64,000 bases of DNA from Prevotella sp. (GTDB taxonomy: Bacteria > Bacteroidota > Bacteroidia > Bacteroidales > Bacteroidaceae): assembly GCA_016285245.1 (NCBI GenBank), contig JAEEQH010000001.1:1-64000 (forward strand). The letters are read 5' to 3'. Both the position numbers and the translations under genes were made by a program. Below the pieces are notes generated by a model. The model was given only the letters and a program-made list of their open reading frames with translations, was not told the origin of the DNA and did not search any database. This document shows, piece by piece, positions 31,301 through 39,806 of this stretch (its first letter is position 1; each line of letters opens with the position of its first letter).

Positions 31301-33834
31301 TCGGTGGGGATGAAGAGGCTGTTGTAGATGTTGGCTCCCTTGTTGCGCCAGCCGATGAAGCCGCCGACGCTCTCGGTGTCCTCGCCGAGCAGACGGCCGT
31401 TGAACACGGTGCCGTAGATGTTGGTTGCGCCGCTGAGTGCTGCCACGATGCCGCCGTGGGTGCCGTCGCCGCTGGTGGAGCTGTCGATGGTGACGCTGCT
31501 GATGCAGTCGGTGATGGTGGCTGTGCCCTGCACGATGCCTACGAGTCCAGCGGCGTACTTGCCGTCGGTGCTGATGGTGCCGCTGGCGGTGCAGCCGGTG
31601 ACGGTCAGCGTGCCGCCGTCGCTGGACGATGCCTGGCTGACGAGTCCGGCGGGATAGAGGTCATGGGAGTTGTTCGAGATGCCGGTGCTGCTGATGGTGA
31701 CGTCGGCGTTGATGCCCGTGACGTTGACGTGGCCGCTCTGCAGGGCGATGAGTCCGGCCGCATGGCGATAGTCAGTCGCCGTGATGGTGGTCTTGACATT
31801 GAGGTTGCTGATGGTGATGGCATGGTCCTCGTCGCTGCCGCCCTTCACGTTGCGGAACGGAGCGCAGTAGTTATCGGTGGCGGTGGTGACGGTAAAGGTC
31901 AGCGTGTTGCCCCCGCCGTCGAAGTTACCTTGGAATTCATGGCCGTCGCTGCCCGCCATGCGGGTGATGGGGTTCTGCGCCGTGCCGATGTTGTTGCCCA
32001 ACTTCACCGTCTTGCCGCTGAAGCGGTTGTAGGTCGTGTTATCCTGCAAGGCGTCGCAGAAGACACCCCAGCCCGTGGCGGTGTGGATGGTGTACTCGGT
32101 GCCCGCAGCGTTGACGGAGAAGTGGGCGGGGTCGGGGGTGAAGGTGGCGTCGACGGTGACGTCGGCTGTCCCCATCGTGAAGGTGTTGCCGTCGATGGCC
32201 TCGCCGTTGACGGTGTAGGCGCCGAAGAGGTAGCCCGCGGGCACGTCAGTGCCGGTGTAACCCAGCGTCACGGTCTCGCCCTCTGCCACGATGGGGGCGT
32301 AGGTGGTAGCGGTGACGTCCGCGCCGCAGGTGACGGTGTAGCCGCTCTGCAGATTGCTACTGTATGAAGACCACCCACTATTATAGCTGTCATACGCTGC
32401 GGCGGGCACGACGATGGCTCCTAAATTTCCGCTATTTAACGCATTGTAACCCAGTTCGGGCGCCTCGGGGCGCAGGCTATAGACCCTTTGCAGGGCAGAA
32501 CCGTAAAAGGCATTGGTTCCGATGGTGGTGACGCTGGCGGGGATGACGATGCTGGTGATGGCACTATACTGGAAGGCAGATTGAAATATCTGCGTGGTGC
32601 CGTCAGGGATGGTGACGCTGGTGCCGTTGCCCACGAAGCGGTAGACTACGTGGCCCAAGGTGGTGAGGCCGCTGGGCAGGTTGCGGTACCAATCGGTATC
32701 GGTGAAGGCACTGGGGCCGATAAAGGTCACGCCGCTGGCGCCGCTGACGATGGCCAGGCTGGTGCAGCTGTAGAATGCGCCAATCTCGATGCTGGTCACG
32801 CCGTCGGGGATGGTGACGCTGGTGAGGCTGGTGCAGCTGTAGAATGCGCCATCCCCGATTCTGGTCACGCCGTCGGGGATGACGACGCTGGTGAGGCTGG
32901 TGCATTCTTCGAATGCGTAACTCCCGATGCTGGTCACGCCGTCGCCGATGGTGACGCTGGTGATGAATTGCTTGAAGTCTTTCCAGGGCTGGTTGTCGCC
33001 GTAGTAGTCAGCCATCGCGCCGGTGCCGCTGATGGTGAGGCTTTCGAGGTCGCAGCTCCAGGTCACGCCGTTGCCGCACGTGCCGCTGAGTTCCCAGGGG
33101 CTCAGGATGCGGTTGTTGACGTCGGCGTCGTTAAGGTTGATAGCGGATTCGTAGCTCGCGCCCGTGCCGTCGTAGTAGGTCAGGTCGTCGTCGATGGTGA
33201 TTTCTTCTGAATCCACATAGTAACTGCTGGCCTTGACGGCGCCGCCGGCGAGGGTGATGCTGCCAACACCAACCACGATGCTCGTGGCCGTCACGATGCC
33301 GCCGGCGATGGTGAGGTCGCCTCCGTTGGTATTGATGGTGAAAAAGTTAGTGCTCGTGGCGATGAGTTTGCCGGTGCCTGCGGATTGCCCGTAGATGTAG
33401 AGGTTGCAGTGATTTAACCTGATGGCCATGCCGTCCTCGTTCGTAATGTTGAGCGTCGCGCCGTCGCAGAGGATGATGTGGATGTCGCCTCCATCCGCAT
33501 TGCCGATGAGGCTATTGATGGTGACATTGCCTTCGACGTAGTACCAGCCATCGGGGTCGAGGTTGGAAGTACCGTCGTCGTTGACTTCGATGGGGAAGGC
33601 GTCCTCGACGGTCTGCTCGTCGCCGTCCTCGTCGATGTACGTACCGTCCCATGCCCACGCCGTCGCCGTGGTGAGCAGCATGAGAAGTAGGGTTAAAACT
33701 AACCGCCCGCTACGGGCGGTGGGGGAGGTAGGTTTCGCGTGCCGCATCATCGGCGATGCCGCCCGCCTCTTCGTGAGGGCCAGCGTCCCCGCCGCCCCCG
33801 AAAACAATCTTCTCATTGTCTTTGTCGTTGTCAT
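28324..33834 (-). CDS. Giant BspA-type leucine-rich-repeat surface protein with type IX sorting domain
   Basis: A 1836-aa exported protein. The hydrophobic signal core is at residues 44-60 (LVLTLLLMLLTTATAWA), so the true start may be the Met at 33750 and not 33834; residues 1-43 are largely encoded by hairpin DNA. Then come a right-handed beta-helix-like region (70-230), BspA/LRR_5 repeats (about 260-490: VTSIGSYAFEECTSLTSVVI and kin), GLUG-like repeat regions (about 580-1280), further repeats, and a C-terminal sorting domain ending GLYIFNGKVVVIK. Such proteins mediate adhesion or glycan contact. The last ~170 residues are near-identical to those of the 1584-aa protein. Confidence 0.85.
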   Translation of the reverse strand: MTTTKTMRRLFSGAAGTLALTKRRAASPMMRHAKPTSPTARSGRLVLTLLLMLLTTATAWAWDGTYIDEDGDEQTVEDAFPIEVNDDGTSNLDPDGWYYVEGNVTINSLIGNADGGDIHIILCDGATLNITNEDGMAIRLNHCNLYIYGQSAGTGKLIATSTNFFTINTNGGDLTIAGGIVTATSIVVGVGSITLAGGAVKASSYYVDSEEITIDDDLTYYDGTGASYESAINLNDADVNNRILSPWELSGTCGNGVTWSCDLESLTISGTGAMADYYGDNQPWKDFKQFITSVTIGDGVTSIGSYAFEECTSLTSVVIPDGVTRIGDGAFYSCTSLTSVTIPDGVTSIEIGAFYSCTSLAIVSGASGVTFIGPSAFTDTDWYRNLPSGLTTLGHVVYRFVGNGTSVTIPDGTTQIFQSAFQYSAITSIVIPASVTTIGTNAFYGSALQRVYSLRPEAPELGYNALNSGNLGAIVVPAAAYDSYNSGWSSYSSNLQSGYTVTCGADVTATTYAPIVAEGETVTLGYTGTDVPAGYLFGAYTVNGEAIDGNTFTMGTADVTVDATFTPDPAHFSVNAAGTEYTIHTATGWGVFCDALQDNTTYNRFSGKTVKLGNNIGTAQNPITRMAGSDGHEFQGNFDGGGNTLTFTVTTATDNYCAPFRNVKGGSDEDHAITISNLNVKTTITATDYRHAAGLIALQSGHVNVTGINADVTISSTGISNNSHDLYPAGLVSQASSSDGGTLTVTGCTASGTISTDGKYAAGLVGIVQGTATITDCISSVTIDSSTSGDGTHGGIVAALSGATNIYGTVFNGRLLGEDTESVGGFIGWRNKGANIYNSLFIPTEVTVKKANSATFARNDVDTHNCYYTYYLCDGEHYVPYYATDGITRRNGHARRTVAAAADVTIEAIALSGDETHYAVSGITAYANGGIKRTVASADTYYYGQGDALSLTLGNTAAGAPQGYRYDGYTASAGTLSGTTLTMPDEDVTITAALAPIDWATVNQGDSEDPYMIYNKDQLLLLAHRVNGTSGETANTYVGKFFRLGADITFDPNDLTLDEEQSNYEAIGGYIGGTYRNFCGIFDGDGHTVSGIRIRKTGNDDAYSYQGLFGYTDYGANIYDVHLTDASITGYQNVGGIAGYINAGSIMRCTVTDSHITADSWNYGTICGFTRSYSSLTNNYYHGCTVNGTAVTSGKGCKGADNNGALPAYAITLGANITTPPGTFAGQTEWLDTPPDGARLAPGNGFTLAGNHYFASGYEFTPGSTLASGAAQGYTPRATLGGQLLDLYTHMGDAPDYTGTAIAQFTVTADCDGKTLNAALRSTGQPVTVAYIDADGTLHDGDNAAQAVALDGHETVDGDGDVCLDAGTYYVGTDIAYANRIWLAGNITLILADGKTMTLASDVTGIDGGRNLTIYGQSLDNDAGTLRYNGTEAGIYVNNYEQHSGNVSITTSGPGMNGINANVTLRGGTLTVTANGDDALAILGTTHSILGGQLTATATGDNATGILALADDGTALTLGWTRPDDRITASSIITTYGSTVAVADGQALTDGSGHIYTGTLTASVLSGFAAETTLQPCLALADAADNTAAIADHAGQTLAVALSGRTLYKDGAWNTLCLPFDVELEGSPLDDATAKTVIGTTTSGNDITINFGNPDSTTEPVTVLKAGVPYIIKWDATNTNIVEPVFTGVTVVSSSAADRTVSVLDGAVKLVGYYDALLLDPENGSDDFAASVVPSIYYMTADNTLKHTGRARTLHTCRAYFQFADEIVSGAREIKLNFGEDETTGIVSMLDEEGGTRNEEGDMKNGAWYTVDGVKLNGKPTRKGLYIFNGKVVVIK
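28431..28465 (-). repeat. Heptamer array inside the sorting region of the 1836-aa protein
   Basis: Units of GAGGAAC/GAGGAAG on the coding strand are translated as DEEGGTRNEEGD just before the sorting motif. The same insertion sits at 35143-35178 in the paralogous gene end. Confidence 0.75.
33702..33720 (-). repeat. Short GC hairpin encoding part of the N-terminus
   Basis: ACCGCCCG, CTA, CGGGCGGT: an 8-bp stem with a 3-nt loop, translated as TARSGR immediately before the signal core of the 1836-aa protein. A related GCxTTCGC-type hairpin lies in the leader near 33895. Confidence 0.55.
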
Positions 33835-34059
33835 TTTATTTAAGATTTAATTATTTGTCGTCTGATGTGTATAAAAACACTGTGGCTTCCCTTGAGCTTC
33901 GCTCGACCTCTGCCGCCCGCCGTCGTGCGGTCAGCCTCAGAAGCGTGTATGTAGGTGAGGGGAGGCATGGATTGTGGTTGAAGTGTCGTGCAGGGGGTGG
34001 TCGTAGCGCTTGAAAATGTCCGTAGTGTTCATATCAGCTTCGTATTTGCTAATCCGCTG

Positions 34060-34067
34060 CAAAGATA
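34060..34067 (-). promoter_or_regulatory. TAnnTTTG promoter element for the 1836-aa gene
   Basis: TATCTTTG on the minus strand. It would give a leader of about 220-310 nt, depending on the start codon. The leader region 33835-34055 has short hairpins (for example GAGCTTCGCTC near 33896) but no gene or recognised riboswitch. Confidence 0.45.
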
Positions 34068-34158
34068 AACAAATTTTTTTGATTTTTCACGCAATTGCTC
34101 TCACCTTTTTGATATATATATTAAGGCAAAAGTGAAATAAATCTTCTTGCTCGTGTCG

Positions 34159-34239
34159 TTTCAGACCACTTTTGTATTCTAAAGTGCCACTTTAGAATCC
34201 TAAAGTGCCGCTTTTCGTCGCTAAAGTGCCGCTTTAGCG
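34159..34239. repeat. Palindrome array, core AAAGTGCCGCTTT, about 21-bp period
   Basis: Perfect 21-bp palindrome TTCTAAAGTGCCACTTTAGAA at 34177-34197 less one edge base, then CCTAAAGTGCCGCTTTTCG and the 18-bp near-palindrome CGCTAAAGTGCCGCTTTAGCG, plus a degenerate AGACCACTTTTG unit at 34163. Linkers TCGTCG and AGAATC are the same as in the array at 27791. The stop codon of the ATPase remnant lies in the last unit. Confidence 0.8.
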
Positions 34240-34740
34240 ATGAATTCTCTTGCGGAAGATAGAGCCAGACACAATCAGACAGACGTTGGTCTGCTTCTTG
34301 TATTCGTCCCATAGTTCCTGTATGTCGCTGAAGATACCGGCGTTTATATTGTCAAACTCCTGAAACTCATCAATAAAGAGTGTAAACGTCTTCCGCTTCC
34401 CTATCTCCAGTATCAATCGGAAGAGTTCACGAAACGAACTCATTCCATCGGGAACAAACTCGCCGAGCTTTTCGCGAACCTCCTGTATAAATGTTCTTAC
34501 GAGAACGGTTTCCGTTTTTCTGCCAACGAAGAAATAGAGTCCGGGAGCATCTTCCTGCGTCTCGCTGATCAGCTTATATACAAGGCTTGTCTTGCCCACA
34601 CGTCTTCTGCCTGTAAGCACAACAAAGCGGGAATAATCGTTGTACGCCTGACTTTTCCATGACCTTTTCCAACTTGTCCCAAGCAGAGTCAACCGCCTCG
34701 AATAGACCTCCTCCCCTCGGGGAGGTCGGGAGGGGGCCTT
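34234..34740 (-). pseudogene. Truncated, frameshifted AAA ATPase (AAA_14/ATPase_2-like) remnant
   Basis: The open part (34234-34692) carries the P-loop TGRRRVGKTSLVYKL and the Walker B strand FTLFIDEFQEFDN of the archaeal-type/DUF234-associated ATPases common in Bacteroidetes. Only about 165 residues remain of the usual 380-470. Upstream, another frame reads LFEAVDSAWDKLEKVMEKS, which joins QAYNDYSRFVVLTG if one base is restored near 34650. The C-terminus stops inside a palindrome array, and the N-terminus abuts a CCCCTCGGGG element. Non-functional by inference. Confidence 0.8.
34708..34738. repeat. CCCCTCGGGG hairpin element beside the ATPase remnant
   Basis: ACCTCCTCCCCTCGGGGAGG with GC-rich flanks, between the 64-aa gene stop and the ATPase remnant. 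Similar CCCCTCGGGG sequences occur at 44441 inside aminopeptidase P and, weaker, at 25497 in waaA. Confidence 0.6.
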
Positions 34741-34933
34741 AGTCCTCCTCCTCGTCGTCCCAGTTGCTGCGGAAGTCCTCGCGCGAGCGGTTGGGCTCGA
34801 TGTCCTCGGTGGTGTCTGCCGACTGCTGCTTGCTGATGTTCTCGCCGAGCTGTACCTTCCCGCTGGTCTGCATCAGCTGTTGTGTCCTGACGGTAACGAC
34901 CGTCGTCTCTGGTTTCAAATAATTCTTCTTCAT
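34739..34933 (-). CDS. Small conserved Prevotella-type peptide, unknown function
   Basis: A 64-aa hydrophilic peptide, MKKNYLKPETTVVTVRTQQLM then a polar, acidic tail ending DDEEED. The opening MKKxYxKPxTxVVxxxxxxLM recurs in many small Bacteroidales proteins, often near surface-protein genes. There is no signal peptide or membrane span. It lies between the two giant surface-protein genes and the ATPase remnant. Function unknown. Confidence 0.7.
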   Translation of the reverse strand: MKKNYLKPETTVVTVRTQQLMQTSGKVQLGENISKQQSADTTEDIEPNRSREDFRSNWDDEEED

Positions 34934-35036
34934 ATGTCTTACATACCCATTCGTTTCTTACTCTCACTTTACTACTGTTTTGAGCTAAAGCTCGAGCTCG
35001 TTCACGCTTGGAAGTGCGAGCGAGCTCTCACTTCAC

Positions 35037-38000
35037 TCACTTAATCACGACCTTGTGTCCATTGAAGATATAGAGTCCTTTTCGTGTTGGTTTTCCATTG
35101 AGTTTCACACCATCCACCGTGTACCACGCGCCATTTTTCATATCTCCTTCCTCGTTCCTCGTTCCTCCTTCCTCGTCCAACATTGAAACGATTCCTGTCG
35201 TTTCGTCCTCTCCGAAGTCGAGGCGGATCTGGCGTGCCTCGGACGCCTCGTCAGCGAACTGGAAGTAGGCGCGGCAGGCGTGAAGCGTGCGGGCGACGCC
35301 CGTATGCTTCAGCGTGTTCTGCGCGGTCATATAATAGATGTCTGTGTTGGTCTGGTCGATGCTGAACGTATCGTAGTAGCCGATGAACTTCACGGCGCCA
35401 TCAGCCGCGGAGACGGTCTTGCGGGCGGTGGCCGCATAGCTGTTGTTGATGGTCACACCGGTGAACGTCGGCTCGACGATGTCCGTGCCCTCATTCCACT
35501 TGATGAGATAGGGCACGCCGGCCTTGAGTACCGTCACGGGCTCCGTCGCGCTGTCGGGATTACCGAAGGTCAGGCTGAGGTCGTCGCCGTTCATCGTGGC
35601 GGCGGTCAGTGTCTTGGCCGTGGCGCCCTCGAGGACAGAACCCTCGAGCGTGACGTCGAACGGCAGGCACAGTGTGTTCCACGCCCCGTCCTTGTAGAGC
35701 GTGCGGCCGCTGAGGGTGACGTCAGCCAACTTACCATTGTTCTCGCTAATCGTCGTGGCGTTGTCGGTGCCAGTGTCCGCCAACTCGATGACAGTCGCCG
35801 TAGTGAACGAGGCGTAGGGCGACCAGTCGGAGGCCTCTTCGCCCTTCACGCTCTGCACCTGATATATGTAATTCGTGCCAGCGTTGAGGCCTGTGAGCAA
35901 GAGGATCTTTTCTGCGGTGTTGGCGTTCGTCCAGTTCGCCGCTTTTACAACGATATCGTCGATGTATAAAAAGCGTTTGTCATCAGACGTCAGTTCCCAG
36001 CAGATATACTTCGTGCCGGCAGGAACGGTCACCTGATAGAGATGCCACTGTGTGTCGGAGGCCGTTATCTCTTCCCCGAAGGTAAAGGCATCGGCGTTGT
36101 TGGTCGTCGAACTGAAGCCTACATGGAAAGTTTCTGTATAATTAGAAAAAGAATTCATATAATAAAACTCCAGAAGAGCATCCTCATCTACATTTGTCAG
36201 TTCTGGCGACATGAGATACTGAGGGGGATTAGACCTGTTATTGAACCGGAATCCTTTGCTGCCACTATGTGCAGTGGAATATATACCGGTGCTGCTTTCT
36301 TGGTTTTGCATCGTCCAGCTACCAAGTCCGTTCTCAAAGCCTTCTTCGAAGATGGCCGTACAGTATCGTACGTTGTAACTCTCGCCGTAGCCCGTCCAGC
36401 TGATGGTGGCGCTGTTGTGCGTGATATTGCTGACAGCTATGTCGGTGGGAATCGGGTTGCTGACGAGTGTGGTGAAGATGATCTCACTGCTCCACTTCTC
36501 TTCATCTGCTACCGGTCGTATCTTCGCAGTATAGGTGGTCGCGCTGGCGAGGCCCGTAAGCGTGAATGGATGGCTATTGGCTATAACCTCGGTGAAACCG
36601 TTATCGGAAGTGGCCTTATAGGCCACAACCCATTCGGTAGCCGTGCCCACCTCTGTCCAGTTCAGCGTGGCCGATGTGGGTGATACGCTAACGGTCGGCT
36701 CCCGTGGCGTCATACAGGAACTCCTTTCCTCCACAGTGACGTCGTCCAAATAAATATAGGCATCATTATTGGCATAGTTGGATGTACCCTTGAAGACGAT
36801 GATGACATTTTCTGCGCCGACATAGTCTTCAAGACTGATAAAGTATTCTCTCCAGGAGGCTTGTGCTGTCAGGCCAGTGGCAAGAGCCGTTGTGTGAGTA
36901 GCTCCGCCATCGGTGGAGATATACACTGAGAAGTCTCCGCCAACAGGATTCTTGTACCAGAAGTGAAGCAGCATCACCTTGTCTTGAGGCAGGTTCATGA
37001 TGGGTGTCTTCAGGAAGTTGGTTTTGCCTGAAGAATTGCTGTAGGAATTGAAACGCACGCAATTGGAGCCGTCGTGGCTGGTGCCGTTGGTGGAACCATT
37101 GCCTGATGTAGAGGTGTTATACGCCCATTTGTAAGAATCACTATATATCGTTCCCTCGCTGTTGTCCCATCCGCTGGGAATGGAATTGTTCACAGTAAGG
37201 CCGTTGAAGTTCTCCGTCCATGGGAATTCGTTGATAGTGGTGTAGTTGGCTGTGATGGTGACATCCTCATTGGGCATGGTGAAGCTGTAGGGGTTCCCCG
37301 TGCCGGTCAGCGTACCGGCGCTAGCGTAGGTGCCACTGACGACGTAGCCCGCGCGGGAGGCTGCGCTCACCGTGAGGCTGACATTGTCGACCTGTCCGGC
37401 GTACACTACATTATTATATACGATACCGGCAATGAAGGGGTCGCTGTCGCCGCTGGCATTGATGGCCTTATAGGCGGTGATGCCGCTGGTGGCGTACTGC
37501 GTGGGCGCGCCGGCGTGGGCGACGGTGACGTCATCACCCGCCATGATACGATGGACTAGCTTGCCCTGTCCGGTATAGGTGGTGCCGTCATTGAAGTCGG
37601 TGGTGTAGTAGCTGTTGCTGACGGTGGCGCCGTTGCGGGCGAAGGTGGCGCTGCCGCTGGTGTCTGCCCATGTCTCGCCCTCCCCGGGGTCGGCGGGGGC
37701 ATAGAGGCTGTTGCTGACGTTGACTGTGCCCCTGTTCCACCCTACGAAGCCGCCGCATTTGTTGGTGCCGTTGGTGGTGAGCAGCTTGCCGTTGAACAGG
37801 CAGCCCTTGAAGTGGGTAATGCAGTTGGTGCCCGTGGTGCGGCCCACGAAGCCGCCGTCGGTGCCGTCGCCGTTGACGCTACTCTTGATGGTCACGCTGC
37901 TGACGCAGTCGGTAATGTTGGCGGCGCCGTTCTGCTCGCCAATAAACCCGGTGGCGTACTGGGCGGAGGTCTGGATGGTGCCGCTGACGGTGCAGTCCTC

Positions 38001-39791
38001 GATGGTGAGGGTGCCCCACATACGACCGACGAGGCCGCTGGCGTGGGTGGCCGTGGTGTTGATGTCGACCACGACGTTAAGGTTGCGGATGGAGGGGTGG
38101 CTCACCACGCTGTCGCCCGTGGGCGTGGTCTCGCTGATGTAGCTGAAGGGAGCCACGCCGTTGACGTTCTCGGTCGAGGTGAATCGCAGCGTGTTCCCCC
38201 CGCCGTCGAACGTGCCGCAGAAGTCGTGGCTGTCGCTGCCCGCCATGCGGCTGACGCTGATGTCGGCGTCCAGCTTCACGGTCTTGCCACTGAAGCGGTT
38301 GTAGGTCGTGTTGTCCTGCAAACAGTCGCAGAAGTAGTTCCAGGCATCGCGTGTTTTGATGGTGTAGGGATGGTCTGCGCTGCCGTCATTGTCGTCGCCA
38401 AAGTATAACTTATCAGGAGTCTTGTCCGACCACTGGGCGTAGAGGGTGACGGAGCCACTAACCTGGGAGGTCAGGTTTTTCACGACTTGCCCATTGCTGT
38501 AGGCAGTGCCGCTACCGTTGGCCTTGGTGTTCCAGCCTGCAAACAAGTATCCCTCGCGGCTAAAGGTGTTCAGGCTGAGCGTCTTTTCCTCGTCGTAGGT
38601 GAAGTGCATCGGATCCATCTCGTCACCCGTCGCATTGTCTGCATTCTTGTCGAAACTGACGGTGTAGGTGTTGGGCGTCCATTTGGCGGTATAGAAACGC
38701 TTACGTGTAGAGCCCTTGGGAATGGTGGCAGTGATGACGGTCTCTGTAGCACCCTTCCTCTTCCATCCTGCGAAGGCGTAGCCCGTCTTTGTCGGGTTAG
38801 TCAGCGTGATGGTCTCGGTCTCAATGGTGTATTGCGTGGGGTTGGCTGTGCTCACCGTTCCGCCGTCCAGGTTGTAGCCGATGGTGTAAGTGATGGGGGC
38901 GCACGTCTGTGATATTTTTATATGCTCGTTGGGCATAATGAACCGATAGCGTGTGTCACTCACCTTGTCTGCATAGAAGTTGTCGTATTTCAAGGATGTC
39001 GTTTCATAACCGTCATCAGATGAAACGGTCAAGTAGACGGCTTCGCGTGCCGTGGCCGTTTCATGGTCGGCAACGAGATGGCCATGATTGGCATCTTCTG
39101 TGGTAACAGTATGGGCAATGACCTCCGTCGTCTCTTCAAAGATGGCGGTGTAGGTGCCTGCCGTTTCCACGCTGGTGGTGAAACAGTAAGGATTATCGGT
39201 AGAGGCAAAACCCTCTTGTACGACACCGCTAACGTTAGTCCGTCGCCATCCGACAAATTTGTAACCAGCCTCTGCTATGGCCTTGATGCGTACCTCCGTG
39301 CCAAGGCTAACTTGGAATGGGGAATCCAATATGACGGCAGAGCCTTCATCCTTATTTTGACTCTCCACTATCAGACTGGTGAAGTTCGCATAGAAATCGG
39401 TTTTTAAATCCGAATCAATAGAAGGCGCACCTTCATGCTTGCCGGCATCGAACCCATTTAAAGAGAAATAATATGGGTTCTGCTTAGTAAAAATATCACT
39501 GGGTTTCGTCGCGGGTTCGTCTTCTGACCATCCCAAGAAGATATACCCCGCAAACGAATCTTGATATTCAATGGAGAAATCCATACTACTAGACTCGTTA
39601 ACCGCACTAAACGAGTTTTCATATGTTTTTTCCTGATTAATGACATATACTTTACCGATGCCCGTAGGGCTGGTTGCCAAATGGATATTATACTGCCAAT
39701 ACTGTGTTGTTCCACCACCATACATTACCTTCGGACAGGATACCGCACATACCGTTATGAGCAGCCGTAGAAAAAAGCGTTTTGTATTCAT
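35037..39791 (-). CDS. Multidomain adhesin-like protein with InlB B-repeats, GLUG, adhesin/FN3 modules and type IX sorting domain
   Basis: A 1584-aa exported protein. Signal peptide to about residue 25; an N-terminal beta module shared with the 371-aa neighbour (QYWQYNIHLATSPTGIGKVY); Listeria-Bacteroides InlB B-repeats at about 300-460 (FAGWKRKG, LFAGWNTKANGSG); GLUG-like repeats about 480-760; a cleaved-adhesin/MAM-like jelly roll about 870-1030 (FLKTPIMNLPQDKVMLLHFWY); FN3-like strands 1045-1130; a second jelly roll about 1150-1290; and a sorting domain ending GLYIFNGHKVVIK. Likely surface binding. The last ~170 residues nearly duplicate those of the 1836-aa protein. Confidence 0.87.
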   Translation of the reverse strand: MNTKRFFLRLLITVCAVSCPKVMYGGGTTQYWQYNIHLATSPTGIGKVYVINQEKTYENSFSAVNESSSMDFSIEYQDSFAGYIFLGWSEDEPATKPSDIFTKQNPYYFSLNGFDAGKHEGAPSIDSDLKTDFYANFTSLIVESQNKDEGSAVILDSPFQVSLGTEVRIKAIAEAGYKFVGWRRTNVSGVVQEGFASTDNPYCFTTSVETAGTYTAIFEETTEVIAHTVTTEDANHGHLVADHETATAREAVYLTVSSDDGYETTSLKYDNFYADKVSDTRYRFIMPNEHIKISQTCAPITYTIGYNLDGGTVSTANPTQYTIETETITLTNPTKTGYAFAGWKRKGATETVITATIPKGSTRKRFYTAKWTPNTYTVSFDKNADNATGDEMDPMHFTYDEEKTLSLNTFSREGYLFAGWNTKANGSGTAYSNGQVVKNLTSQVSGSVTLYAQWSDKTPDKLYFGDDNDGSADHPYTIKTRDAWNYFCDCLQDNTTYNRFSGKTVKLDADISVSRMAGSDSHDFCGTFDGGGNTLRFTSTENVNGVAPFSYISETTPTGDSVVSHPSIRNLNVVVDINTTATHASGLVGRMWGTLTIEDCTVSGTIQTSAQYATGFIGEQNGAANITDCVSSVTIKSSVNGDGTDGGFVGRTTGTNCITHFKGCLFNGKLLTTNGTNKCGGFVGWNRGTVNVSNSLYAPADPGEGETWADTSGSATFARNGATVSNSYYTTDFNDGTTYTGQGKLVHRIMAGDDVTVAHAGAPTQYATSGITAYKAINASGDSDPFIAGIVYNNVVYAGQVDNVSLTVSAASRAGYVVSGTYASAGTLTGTGNPYSFTMPNEDVTITANYTTINEFPWTENFNGLTVNNSIPSGWDNSEGTIYSDSYKWAYNTSTSGNGSTNGTSHDGSNCVRFNSYSNSSGKTNFLKTPIMNLPQDKVMLLHFWYKNPVGGDFSVYISTDGGATHTTALATGLTAQASWREYFISLEDYVGAENVIIVFKGTSNYANNDAYIYLDDVTVEERSSCMTPREPTVSVSPTSATLNWTEVGTATEWVVAYKATSDNGFTEVIANSHPFTLTGLASATTYTAKIRPVADEEKWSSEIIFTTLVSNPIPTDIAVSNITHNSATISWTGYGESYNVRYCTAIFEEGFENGLGSWTMQNQESSTGIYSTAHSGSKGFRFNNRSNPPQYLMSPELTNVDEDALLEFYYMNSFSNYTETFHVGFSSTTNNADAFTFGEEITASDTQWHLYQVTVPAGTKYICWELTSDDKRFLYIDDIVVKAANWTNANTAEKILLLTGLNAGTNYIYQVQSVKGEEASDWSPYASFTTATVIELADTGTDNATTISENNGKLADVTLSGRTLYKDGAWNTLCLPFDVTLEGSVLEGATAKTLTAATMNGDDLSLTFGNPDSATEPVTVLKAGVPYLIKWNEGTDIVEPTFTGVTINNSYAATARKTVSAADGAVKFIGYYDTFSIDQTNTDIYYMTAQNTLKHTGVARTLHACRAYFQFADEASEARQIRLDFGEDETTGIVSMLDEEGGTRNEEGDMKNGAWYTVDGVKLNGKPTRKGLYIFNGHKVVIK
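35143..35178 (-). repeat. Heptamer array inside the sorting region of the 1584-aa protein
   Basis: Coding-strand GAGGAAC/GAGGAAG units translated as DEEGGTRNEEGD, at the same site as in the 1836-aa gene. The array therefore predates, or spread with, duplication of this gene end. Confidence 0.75.
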
Positions 39792-39806
39792 CGTTCTTCC
39801 CTTTCT

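Noticed and set aside
28570..32367. Long plus-strand frames (491, 301 and 427 aa) opposite the 1836-aa gene
   Set aside because: They are Gly/Val/Asp-rich antisense shadows caused by the repetitive, GC-biased codons of the real gene and show no domain, signal or promoter.
33478..33850. Small plus-strand frames near the start of the 1836-aa gene
   Set aside because: Antisense to its signal peptide region and without independent support.
34689..34967. 92-aa minus-strand frame overlapping the 64-aa peptide
   Set aside because: It is a shadow in another frame (Arg/Gly/Gln-rich). The 64-aa frame matches a recognised small-protein pattern.
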